Assembly: GCF_002954725.1 (NCBI RefSeq) | Contig: NZ_MSCQ01000002.1 | Span: 983,900 to 1,027,828 of the forward strand | DNA from: Photobacterium phosphoreum | GTDB lineage: Bacteria > Pseudomonadota > Gammaproteobacteria > Enterobacterales > Vibrionaceae | Length of the DNA: 43,929 nucleotides | Reading direction: 5' to 3' | Part shown: one piece after another, positions 8,854 through 16,298 of the stretch | How the letters are laid out: every line of letters starts with the position of its first letter | Position numbering within the stretch: position 1 is the stretch's first letter | Notes under the pieces: model-generated | Database searches by the model: none | Seen by the model: only the letters and a program-made list of their open reading frames with translations | Told to the model about the DNA's origin: nothing | Made by a program: the position numbers and the translations under genes

Positions 8854-9414
8854 TTACTTATCGTTGATTAATTGTTCTTTTTCACAGAACATCGTTGCCG
8901 CTAATCGCGCAAGGTTATAAGCATCAACATAGCCTGAGTGCTGACGCCCTTCCCAACTTAGGCCAGCAATTTCCATTGCAGCACGTTGCCCTAAGCGCTT
9001 ATTAGTGACGTGGCGTTGTAATTTAAATAACGTCGCTAAATTTAAATACTCACGAAATGGCGCTTTTAGCTCTTTAGCGACACACTCTTTCATTAAAATG
9101 CGATCATCATGACCCCAAGCGGCATAGATCTTATGGCGTCCACCAAACTTTTGTTCAATCGAACGTAAAATTGTAGCTAATGGTTTACCATTTTTCTCGA
9201 TCAGATCGGGCTTAATACCTGTTAGTTCAGTACAGAACGGCGAAATTTCATCGTGTTCAGGTCGAACATAATGTTGAGCACGTCGTACAATACGCCCAGT
9301 ATTTAAATCCAGTTCCGCCACTCCAATTTCGATGATCTCACCAGTTCGCGATGTACGGCCATCATTCCAGCAGCACATTTCGAGGTCAAAACAGACAATA
9401 CGATCAAAATTCAT
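8854..9414 (-). CDS. DEDDh-family 3'-5' exonuclease (ERI-1/KapD-like)
   Basis: This 186-residue protein is a stand-alone RNase T/DnaQ-type exonuclease domain. The four acidic ligands and the general-base histidine are all visible: Asp10 and Glu12 in 'CFDLEM', Asp103/104 in 'WGHDDR', and His159 with Asp164 in 'HSGYVDAYN'. The H-x4-D spacing puts it in the DEDDh group. The layout resembles bacterial KapD/ERI-1-like proteins of unknown substrate rather than the epsilon proofreading subunit. It is divergent from the AraC-type gene that follows. The ribosome-binding site is weak (GGAT). Confidence 0.85.
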   Translation of the reverse strand: MNFDRIVCFDLEMCCWNDGRTSRTGEIIEIGVAELDLNTGRIVRRAQHYVRPEHDEISPFCTELTGIKPDLIEKNGKPLATILRSIEQKFGGRHKIYAAWGHDDRILMKECVAKELKAPFREYLNLATLFKLQRHVTNKRLGQRAAMEIAGLSWEGRQHSGYVDAYNLARLAATMFCEKEQLINDK

Positions 9415-9599
9415 TTAGTTATCCAAGAGTCACGGGGTAAAACGGGCGCAGATAATACCATTTTGTCACCATGGGTTCATCCTTCCACGGCAGATTATTA
9501 TTTCAGGGTAAAATTATACCAATAAGATTAATTCGTTGGTTAGATTAAAAAATCATGACTGATATACTCATATATTATCAATATCATTTGGATCTAAGC

Positions 9600-10379
9600 A
9601 TGACAACTATTTACAACCCTATTATTGATAATAACAATCCACCAGATGATATCTTTTTTGTCCATGAAGTGTTTGAACCCGATACCAGCACCTTAATCCA
9701 TAGCCATTACTGGGGACAATTGCACCTTGTGAGTAATGGTATTATTGAACTCAGCACCCACAGTAAACGCTTTTTAGCACCACCTCGATATGCGTTGTGG
9801 ATACCCGCAATGACCGAGCATAAAAGCTATATTAGACGCAGCCTTAATTACTGTTCAATGAATATTTGTCCACCACTGTCAAATCAGCTCCCTGCTTACC
9901 CGTGTTTATTAGAGGTCAGTGCGATCATGTCAGCCATCATTGAAGATCTCCGTCAACGTAACATTACGGTTGCCACCACCGAGCAAGATCAACGCTTAAT
10001 TAAGGTATTGTTTGATCAAGTATTACTGTGTGAAGAACATGACCAATTTTTACCCACCAGCGAAGATAAACTATTACAGCCAATTTTGGTTGAATTAGAA
10101 CATAACCCTATTAATAACCTATCATTAGCACAATGGGCACAACAGCTACATACCACCGAACGTACATTAGCGCGTCATTATAAAAATAAATTGGGGATCA
10201 GTTTTACTGAATGGCGACAGCGACGTAAATTTATCTATTCACTGCATCTACTGCGCCAAGGCATGTCAGTTAACGAAACCGCACTCACCTTGGGCTATCA
10301 CCAAGCCTCACCGTTTATTACTTTATTTAAGAAATACGCAGGAGCAACACCGGATCAATATCGCTTACGGTTAGATTAA
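9600..10379 (+). CDS. AraC-family transcriptional regulator with N-terminal cupin
   Basis: I prefer the ATG at 9600 (259 residues, starting MTTIYNPI) because GGAT precedes it at a normal distance; an in-frame ATG at 9555 would add 15 unlikely residues. The N-terminal half is cupin-like, with 'HSHYWGQLHLVSNGIIEL' and 'PPRYALWIPAMTEHKSY' typical of small-ligand-sensing AraC proteins such as NimR/YdhB types. The C-terminal 100 residues carry two helix-turn-helix motifs (LSLAQWAQQLHTTERTLAR and MSVNETALTLGYHQASPF). The target is unknown. It is divergent from the exonuclease gene, with the EamA exporter gene nearby. Confidence 0.87.
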   Translation: MTTIYNPIIDNNNPPDDIFFVHEVFEPDTSTLIHSHYWGQLHLVSNGIIELSTHSKRFLAPPRYALWIPAMTEHKSYIRRSLNYCSMNICPPLSNQLPAYPCLLEVSAIMSAIIEDLRQRNITVATTEQDQRLIKVLFDQVLLCEEHDQFLPTSEDKLLQPILVELEHNPINNLSLAQWAQQLHTTERTLARHYKNKLGISFTEWRQRRKFIYSLHLLRQGMSVNETALTLGYHQASPFITLFKKYAGATPDQYRLRLD

Positions 10380-10518
10380 TCCACCTATCCCTACCTATTA
10401 ATGATAAAAATCACCATAAAACTGCGCTCATAAACTGCTTTTCTTATTGCTGCAATCAAAAATAAACACCATCAGCGTTTGTTCTGTGCGCTAGATCTCC
10501 TTATCCCTATAGTCAACC

Positions 10519-10534
10519 TGAGAGTTAAATCACA
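10519..10534. promoter_or_regulatory. Possible CRP site upstream of PTS IIC
   Basis: TGAGA-GTTAAA-TCACA differs at one position from TGTGA-N6-TCACA. It lies about 172 bases before the PTS IIC start, in a plausible place for catabolite control of a sugar operon. Confidence 0.4.
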
Positions 10535-10552
10535 ACTCATTTGGCTGGTTAC

Positions 10553-10569
10553 AAATGTCCAGTAAATGC
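10553..10569 (+). promoter_or_regulatory. Shared GTCCAGT motif, copy 1 (PTS IIC)
   Basis: AAATGTCCAGTAAATGC lies about 143 bases before the PTS IIC ATG. It matches the copies before beta-mannosidase and GH92-1 at 15-16 of 17-19 aligned bases. I infer an operator for the AraC-type regulator encoded at 12455-13297. Confidence 0.55.
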
Positions 10570-10705
10570 ACCCTTTATCCCATACCGATAATTATTTTAG
10601 CCGCACATAATAGCTCCAACAAAACGGCTTACCGCCATCTTAAACCTGTTATGTTCTTGTCCTTATACGTGGTCAACATTGTCATAACGAAATGGAGTTA
10701 TTCTT

Positions 10706-11764
10706 ATGAAAAACCAATTGTCGCAATTAAAACGGCACCTATTAACGGGCACCAGTCACATGTTACCGTTCGTTGTTGCCGGTGGTGTATTACTTGCATT
10801 ATCAGTAATGTTAGGTGGTAAAGGCGCTGTACCTCAAGGTGTTTTCCTTGAAGGCCTTTGGGACATGGGTATCGCAGGTTTCACATTATTCGTCCCAGTG
10901 CTAGGTGGTTACATTGCTTACTCTATCGCTGACCGTCCAGCACTAGCACCAGGCATGATTGGTGCTTACCTTGCTAACCAAGTTAACGCCGGTTTCATTG
11001 GCGCCATCATTGTCGGTTTCATTGCCGGTTACGTGGTTCTACAACTTAAACGTATTCCGCTATCAAACAAACTCAAAGCCATCTCAACCTATTTTATTCT
11101 TCCTATTGGTGGCACGTTCATTGTTTCAGGTCTTGTTATCTGGGTTATCGGTGCGCCGATTGCAATGGCAATGGAAGGCATGAACGCATGGCTTCAAGGC
11201 ATGGCGGGTACATCTAAAGCATTCTTGGGTGTGATTCTTGGTGGTATGACTGCATTCGATATGGGCGGCCCTATCAACAAAGTAGCAACCCTGTTTGCTC
11301 AAACCCAAGTCGGTACTCAACCTTGGTTAATGGGTGGTGTAGGTGTTGCTATCTGTGTGCCACCACTAGGTATGTTCCTTGCAACTCTTTTATCTCCTAA
11401 GCGTTACTCTGATGAAGAGCGTGAAGCAGGTAAAGCCGCTGGCATCATGGGCTGTATCGGTATCACTGAAGGTGCAATCCCATTCGCAGCCTCTGATCCA
11501 GTACGTGTAATCCCGTCAATCGTTGTCGGTGGTATCGTTGGTAACGTCATCGCATTCTTATTCGGTGTCCTAAACCACGCACCTTGGGGCGGTCTGATTG
11601 TCCTACCTGTTGTTGATGGTCGTATCTTCTACGTCGTCGCCATTATTGCAGGCTCGGTAACAACAGCCTTAATGGTTAACTTCCTTAAGAAACCTATCGC
11701 AGACCGTCAAGAAGAAAAAGCGCCAACCGCAGCTTCTGATGACCTAGACCTAAGTTTTGATTAA
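10706..11764 (+). CDS. PTS fructose-type transporter subunit IIC
   Basis: This 352-residue membrane channel domain of a fructose/mannitol-superfamily phosphotransferase system has roughly nine to ten hydrophobic segments. Landmarks are 'GTSHMLPFVVAGGVLLAL', 'GGMTAFDMGGPINKVA' and the substrate-site motif 'GITEGAIPFA' near residue 255. The C-terminal tail is short and hydrophilic, so no IIB or IIA domain is fused. A stand-alone IIB gene follows 87 bases later, but no IIA gene occurs anywhere in the window. The next genes are an AraC regulator and a beta-mannosidase, and the shared upstream motif links them. Free mannose released by GH92 enzymes, or a beta-mannoside, are plausible substrates (inference). 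Confidence 0.9.
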   Translation: MKNQLSQLKRHLLTGTSHMLPFVVAGGVLLALSVMLGGKGAVPQGVFLEGLWDMGIAGFTLFVPVLGGYIAYSIADRPALAPGMIGAYLANQVNAGFIGAIIVGFIAGYVVLQLKRIPLSNKLKAISTYFILPIGGTFIVSGLVIWVIGAPIAMAMEGMNAWLQGMAGTSKAFLGVILGGMTAFDMGGPINKVATLFAQTQVGTQPWLMGGVGVAICVPPLGMFLATLLSPKRYSDEEREAGKAAGIMGCIGITEGAIPFAASDPVRVIPSIVVGGIVGNVIAFLFGVLNHAPWGGLIVLPVVDGRIFYVVAIIAGSVTTALMVNFLKKPIADRQEEKAPTAASDDLDLSFD

Positions 11765-11791
11765 TAACATCGCATTCATTTATCAACGCGT

Positions 11792-11818
11792 TAAATGTAC
11801 TAAATGTACTAAATGTAC
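11792..11818 (+). repeat. Three tandem copies of a 9-bp unit between IIC and IIB
   Basis: The unit TAAATGTAC occurs three times without a break in the spacer between the PTS IIC stop and the IIB ribosome-binding site. It lies outside both genes. Confidence 0.9.
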
Positions 11819-11851
11819 TAACCGCATTAAATAACAAATTTGGAGATTCAC

Positions 11852-12166
11852 ATGAAAGTATTAGCAATCACATCTTGCCCATCAGGCGTTGCACACACAT
11901 ACATGGCAGCAGAAGCGTTAGAAATCGCAGCGAAAGCAAAAGGCTGGGATGTTAAAGTTGAGACCCAAGGTTCTATCGGTATTGAAAACGAAATCACCAT
12001 GAGTGACGTTGCTGACGCTGATATTATTATCCTAACCAAAGACATCGCAATTAAAAACGAAGAGCGTTTCGCAGGTAAGAAGATTGTACGTGTTGGTGTG
12101 GCAGATGCTGTTAAGAAAGCGCCACAAATCATGGATAAAATTGAAGCTCACCTAGCACAAGCTTAA
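11852..12166 (+). CDS. PTS fructose-type transporter subunit IIB
   Basis: This 104-residue cytosolic phosphocarrier begins at the ATG at 11852, with TGGAGA about 6 bases upstream. The fructose-type IIB active-site loop 'TSCPSGVAHTYMAAE' is present with the phospho-accepting cysteine at residue 9. 'VKVETQGSIGIENE' and 'ADIIILTKDIAIKNEERF' are further family landmarks. It would pass phosphate from a IIA protein to the sugar bound by the IIC protein encoded just upstream. The missing IIA must be supplied from elsewhere on the genome. A hairpin terminator follows at once. Confidence 0.93.
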   Translation: MKVLAITSCPSGVAHTYMAAEALEIAAKAKGWDVKVETQGSIGIENEITMSDVADADIIILTKDIAIKNEERFAGKKIVRVGVADAVKKAPQIMDKIEAHLAQA

Positions 12167-12174
12167 TCGTACTC

Positions 12175-12206
12175 AAAGACACTATTTTACAGCAGTGTCT
12201 TTTATT
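12175..12206 (+). terminator. Terminator after PTS IIB
   Basis: AAAGACACT (12175-12183) pairs with AGTGTCTTT (12194-12202) around a 10-base loop and is followed by TATT, 9 bases after the stop codon. Confidence 0.8.
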
Positions 12207-12342
12207 CCCCCTTTAGTAAAGCCATCTTAGATCACGTTATTTAAGGTGGCTTTTTCTATAATCGCTCAAAAACACGCATAACCCCCACGTTGACAAAATA
12301 AACTGGCATCAAGATAACAATTTCAAGAGCATTATATCGCTT

Positions 12343-12354
12343 ACAATCACTGGC
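12343..12354 (-). promoter_or_regulatory. Shared GTCCAGT motif, partial copy (AraC gene)
   Basis: The minus strand reads CCAGTGATTG, identical over ten bases to the copy before beta-mannosidase, about 100 bases upstream of the AraC gene. The orientation is opposite to the other copies relative to the gene, and the leading GT is not conserved. It may be an autoregulatory site. Confidence 0.4.
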
Positions 12355-12454
12355 TCAATGATAATACGCACATTCACACATAAGGTACGTCAAATAGCCG
12401 CTATTGATTGGTTAGTCCACGTCCATGAAAAATAACAATAAGTAGACGCAAGAC

Positions 12455-13297
12455 ATGCATAATATTTTTATCGATTTACTTGATAGTGCCATTTCTGATT
12501 TTGAATCTCTAAACGATATCTGGTTTGCGGGGGATTCTTTACCACCACTTGAATCAAGCTATCAAGTTAACTTTCCTCGGTTAGAATTAGTCTTTAAAGG
12601 CCGTTATGCCAACACCTTTGATAATCAACAACCAGACGCTGCCAATGTCACCCTAGGTGTCGGTGAGGCATTATTTATTCCTGCCAATGCATGGAACAAA
12701 CCCGATTGGCAACATGAATGCTCAGTGTTAAGTTTATTATTTGGTAAAAGTCAGCTTGGGTTTAGCTTGGTCAGTAAACGCGCCAATGAAGAGGGCTTTT
12801 ATGATGTGCAAAAATACAGTGTTCCACAACGTAGCAGTCACGCTATTGATCATATTCTCAATGCATTATCGAGCTTAACCCATGAAAAGAAAAAACAACC
12901 CGCTGATAAATTTCTCTTAATCGCGTTGCTATGCTACTGCAAAGACATGCTTGAAATGCCGATGACAGATAACACCCGCCGTAGCCAAGATTTATTTAAA
13001 GGCATCTGTATTTACGTTCAAGAAAATTTCCATCGTAATATCAACCGTAATACTGTCGCTGAACGGTTTAATATTTCCCCGAATCATCTATCGCGTTTAT
13101 TTCGTCAAGAAGGCCATATGCGGTTTGCCGATTATATTGCGTGGGTACGCTTAGAGCGGGCAAAGTTTATGTTAAAGCGCTACAACTTCCGTTTAGAAGA
13201 AGTCGCTAATCGGTGTGGTTACCATGATTCTAATTATTTTTGTCGCGTATTTAAACGCAAAACAGGTAAAACGCCCACCGAATACCGCGTCCACTAA
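12455..13297 (+). CDS. AraC-family regulator, probable controller of the mannoside/N-glycan genes
   Basis: This 280-residue protein has a cupin-like sensing half, with 'PRLELVFKGRYANTF' and 'VGEALFIPANAWNKPDW', and a C-terminal AraC domain from about residue 185. Both helix-turn-helices are clear: 'NRNTVAERFNISPNHLSRLF' and 'RLEEVANRCGYHDSNYFCRV', ending in the classic FKRKTGKTPTEYR. It lies between the PTS genes and the beta-mannosidase gene on the same strand, with terminators on both sides. It is therefore separately transcribed. The same motif occurs upstream of PTS IIC, beta-mannosidase, GH92-1 and, more weakly, this gene. That makes it the best candidate regulator of a mannoside regulon. 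The ligand is unknown. Confidence 0.88.
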   Translation: MHNIFIDLLDSAISDFESLNDIWFAGDSLPPLESSYQVNFPRLELVFKGRYANTFDNQQPDAANVTLGVGEALFIPANAWNKPDWQHECSVLSLLFGKSQLGFSLVSKRANEEGFYDVQKYSVPQRSSHAIDHILNALSSLTHEKKKQPADKFLLIALLCYCKDMLEMPMTDNTRRSQDLFKGICIYVQENFHRNINRNTVAERFNISPNHLSRLFRQEGHMRFADYIAWVRLERAKFMLKRYNFRLEEVANRCGYHDSNYFCRVFKRKTGKTPTEYRVH

Positions 13298-13303
13298 GCC
13301 TGT

Positions 13304-13332
13304 AAAGCAGTAGTTTCGCTACTGCTTTTTTA
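13304..13332 (+). terminator. Terminator after the AraC gene
   Basis: AAAGCAGTAG, loop TTTCG and CTACTGCTTT are followed by a T-run. It is a perfect rho-independent terminator. Confidence 0.95.
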
Positions 13333-13433
13333 TTTGCGTCATCTCAATATTAAATCGTCATTAGTGTTAATTGTAACAATAGTAGCAGGCGACAAAAGTG
13401 ATCAACGGCGGTCACAATTCATTCAAATTGATA

Positions 13434-13451
13434 CAAAAGTCCAGTGATTGC
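13434..13451 (+). promoter_or_regulatory. Shared GTCCAGT motif, copy 2 (beta-mannosidase)
   Basis: CAAAAGTCCAGTGATTGC lies about 105 bases before the beta-mannosidase start. It agrees with the PTS copy at 16 of 19 aligned positions. Confidence 0.6.
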
Positions 13452-13549
13452 ATGCTTAATCCACTGCTAATTAGTCTTATATCGTAATAGACTTCTATTT
13501 CATTGTGTTTCGTCTCGTTTCATTTTCACACAATAATAAGGATTGTTAC

Positions 13550-16012
13550 GTGTCTCATATTTCATTAGATGGTCAGTGGACGCTCACTTCACCACAGCAT
13601 TCTCATATACATACTACGTGCACCTTACCCGGTGATGTTCACTCTGCCCTAATTGCCGCAGAATTATTGCCGCAACCTTACTATGGCAGTAATGAAACCT
13701 TGATTCAGTGGGTTGGCGAAAGTGAATGGTTACTCACACGAGAGTTCACTATCGAAGCCGATCAGCTTACTGCCACCGCGATTGATTTGAATTTATCGTT
13801 TGTTGACACAATGGCCGTGGTTTGCATTAACGGCACGCAAGTTTTGACATGCAGCAATATGTTTCGTCTCTATCAAGTCGATGTTCTGCCCTATCTACAA
13901 TTAGGCACTAATCACATCAGCATTGCATTAGCGCGTAATGATATCGAAGCACAGCGACGTGCAGAACTATTACCGTTCCCTGTGCCATGGGCAGTGGGTA
14001 ATAATCAAATTCCGCACATGAATACCCTTCGTAAAACCCAATGTCACGCGGGTTGGGATTGGGGACTTTGTTTATTATCAACAGGTGTATATCACTCACT
14101 AACCTTAACACCTGTTTATAGCACCCGCTTACACCATGTTCGTACCCAACAAACATGGTTACCGAATGGCAATTGTGAAGTTACATTGACGATTGATTGC
14201 GACATCTTAGTTGAACAAACCACACAAACAGTTGAAATTAACTTTGACGAGCAAGTACACACTATCGCCATTGATAATGTAAACAAAGGCATTCAAACCG
14301 TAACCACCACTATTATTGTGACTGATCCACAGCGATGGTGGCCAGCAGGCTATGGCGACCAGCCGTTATACCCATTAACTGTCACCCTTAATAACCAAAC
14401 CATCACTAAAAAACTTGGTTTACGTCAATTAACCTTAGATACGCAAGTCGATACCATTGGCAGTGCGATGACATTTGTGGTTAATGGCAATGCAATTACC
14501 GCCAAAGGTGCCAATTGGATCCCACTCGATGCCCTGCCTAGCCGTCAAACGCCTGAGCGTTACCGTCAACTATTAGAAGATGCGGTAGCTGCTAACATGA
14601 ATATGATCCGTGTTTGGGGCGGTGGCATGTATGAGCATGATATTTTTTATGAGTTGTGCGACGAACTCGGATTATTAGTATGGCAAGATCTGATGTTTGC
14701 TTGTGCGTTATACCCATCAACCCCAGAATTTCTAGCCGATGTTGAATTGGAAATTGTTGACCAAGTTAAACGCCTAGCCGATCACCCTTCTTTGGCATTA
14801 TGGTGTGGTGATAACGAAGTTATTGGCGCGATTGGCTGGTATGACGAATCTAAACACAATCGTGAAAAATACGTAGTGAATTACGACCGTTTAAATCGCA
14901 TGCTGCAACAAGTAGTTGAACAATACGATCCAAGCCGTCGTTTTTGGGCCAGTTCACCGTGTAATGGCGAACTCGACTTTGGTGATGCATGGCACGATGA
15001 TAACCGTGGCGATATGCACTTTTGGGATGTGTGGCATTCTGGCAAATCATTTGATGCTTACCACAGTGTTAAACCGCGTTTTTGTTCTGAGTTTGGTTAT
15101 CAATCGTGGCCTTCTCTACCAACAGTAAAAACGTTTGCTGACAGTGAAGATTGGAACGTTACCTCACCGACGTTTGAACAACATCAAAAGAATGGCCGCG
15201 GAAATAGCATTATCACTGAAATGTTTACGCGCTATTTCCGCTTCCCTATTGGTTTTGCCAACATGTTGTATTTGAGCCAAGTGCAACAAGCATTAGCGAT
15301 TAAGACTGCCTCTGAATTTTGGCGAGCACATAAACAACATTGCCGCGGCATTCTCTACTGGCAACTTAATGATTGTTGGCCGGTGAGTTCATGGTCAAGT
15401 ATTGAATACACTGGTCGCTGGAAACAACTGCATCACCATGCTAAGCGCTTCTTCGCCCCCGTAATGGCGACATTTATTCAGCAACCACAACAACCATTAT
15501 GTTTACATGTGGTCAATGATCATCACCATACCATGCCGATTAGCGGAACGGTGATCAAGGTAGATTGGCAAGGTAATGTGCTTGAAACTTGGACGCTAGA
15601 AACTCAGTTAGCCCCTGATAGCAGTACCATTTTATGGCAATCAGATGAACAGTTAACAACCACAGAAACTAAACAAGTGTTTTATCATGTTCGCTTAATC
15701 TGCGCTGATAGTAGTGTGACTAAAAATGACCATTACCCATGTTTATTTAAACACGCACAATTGCAACAGCCTGCAATCACGATTGAATGGTACCAAGATA
15801 ACGATACCATTTGGTTAGAGTTAGACTGTGACTATCCGGCATTATTTGTTGAACCCCAACTTGAATGCCAAGGCCGCTTTAGCGACAGCAGCTTTACTTT
15901 ATTGCCAAGCGCTATTACGGGCACTAAACATCGCATTCAGTATATTGGTGACTGTGATTTTGAAACCATAAAACAGCAGTTAACCGTATATCACCTGCGA
16001 GGCACCTATTAA
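13550..16012 (+). CDS. GH2 beta-mannosidase, cytoplasmic
   Basis: This enzyme hydrolyses terminal beta-mannosides such as Man-beta-1,4-GlcNAc or mannobiose. The GTG at 13550 is preferred (820 residues, starting MSHISLDGQW) because AAGGA lies 7 bases upstream. The GH2 sugar-binding, immunoglobulin-like and TIM-barrel domains run in order. 'HAGWDWG' is near 166-172, 'RVWGGGMYE' near 354-362, acid/base Glu423 in 'WCGDNE' and nucleophile Glu514 in 'RFCSEFGYQSWPS'. It has no signal peptide, so the substrate must be imported. The neighbouring PTS and ABC-type genes and the GH92 alpha-mannosidases suggest that the substrate is the core beta-mannose of N-glycans. A terminator follows. Confidence 0.93.
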   Translation: MSHISLDGQWTLTSPQHSHIHTTCTLPGDVHSALIAAELLPQPYYGSNETLIQWVGESEWLLTREFTIEADQLTATAIDLNLSFVDTMAVVCINGTQVLTCSNMFRLYQVDVLPYLQLGTNHISIALARNDIEAQRRAELLPFPVPWAVGNNQIPHMNTLRKTQCHAGWDWGLCLLSTGVYHSLTLTPVYSTRLHHVRTQQTWLPNGNCEVTLTIDCDILVEQTTQTVEINFDEQVHTIAIDNVNKGIQTVTTTIIVTDPQRWWPAGYGDQPLYPLTVTLNNQTITKKLGLRQLTLDTQVDTIGSAMTFVVNGNAITAKGANWIPLDALPSRQTPERYRQLLEDAVAANMNMIRVWGGGMYEHDIFYELCDELGLLVWQDLMFACALYPSTPEFLADVELEIVDQVKRLADHPSLALWCGDNEVIGAIGWYDESKHNREKYVVNYDRLNRMLQQVVEQYDPSRRFWASSPCNGELDFGDAWHDDNRGDMHFWDVWHSGKSFDAYHSVKPRFCSEFGYQSWPSLPTVKTFADSEDWNVTSPTFEQHQKNGRGNSIITEMFTRYFRFPIGFANMLYLSQVQQALAIKTASEFWRAHKQHCRGILYWQLNDCWPVSSWSSIEYTGRWKQLHHHAKRFFAPVMATFIQQPQQPLCLHVVNDHHHTMPISGTVIKVDWQGNVLETWTLETQLAPDSSTILWQSDEQLTTTETKQVFYHVRLICADSSVTKNDHYPCLFKHAQLQQPAITIEWYQDNDTIWLELDCDYPALFVEPQLECQGRFSDSSFTLLPSAITGTKHRIQYIGDCDFETIKQQLTVYHLRGTY

Positions 16013-16040
16013 TTTATAAAATAATTTAAGTCATATAACT

Positions 16041-16080
16041 AATAAGACAAATACGCATATTTTTATATGCGTATCTTATT
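16041..16080 (+). terminator. Terminator after beta-mannosidase
   Basis: ATACGCATAT, loop TTTT and ATATGCGTAT form a perfect stem, extended by AATAAG/CTTATT outside. Confidence 0.75.
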
Positions 16081-16174
16081 ACATCGCTTATTTATCTATT
16101 ATTTATACCTATTTAACCTTTATCTTTAAAAATGACACTGATAACAAATCAAGAAATAAAATAACAATAAAAAT

Positions 16175-16196
16175 AGCATTTGAGATGCTACTCAAA
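16175..16196. promoter_or_regulatory. Two overlapping inverted repeats upstream of the binding-protein gene
   Basis: TAGCAT-ttgag-ATGCTA and TTTGAG-atgcta-CTCAAA share sequence, so each could form a dyad or hairpin only at the expense of the other. They lie about 103 bases before the ATG of the solute-binding protein. An operator or alternative leader hairpins are possible; no regulator is recognised. Confidence 0.35.
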
Positions 16197-16298
16197 GTTA
16201 TTTATTTAAAAACAAACAATAGTAATTGATATATTCACTCTGCTTTACATCATGCTTAATACGGAATTAATACCCTACATTTATAACAAGGAATATTC

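Larger units (their letters stand above)
10380..10705 (+). other. Promoter region of the PTS genes
   Basis: This 326-base region upstream of the PTS IIC gene contains a CRP-like site and a copy of the GTCCAGT motif, annotated separately. A GATAAT at about 10587 is a possible -10 element. GGAG at 10694-10697 is the ribosome-binding site of the IIC gene. I see no gene. Confidence 0.55.

Noticed and set aside
10555..10821. An open frame overlapping the promoter and start of PTS IIC
   Set aside because: It overlaps the well-supported IIC gene out of frame, has no ribosome-binding site and a non-protein-like composition, and it covers the operator-like motif.
13381..13430. A CRP site before beta-mannosidase (GTGA and TCACA in the same stretch)
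   Set aside because: The half-sites are separated by about 10 bases instead of 6, so the geometry is wrong.
13505..13549. An earlier GTG start for beta-mannosidase
   Set aside because: It would add 15 residues not typical of GH2 enzymes and lacks a ribosome-binding site, whereas the GTG at 13550 has AAGGA at 7 bases.
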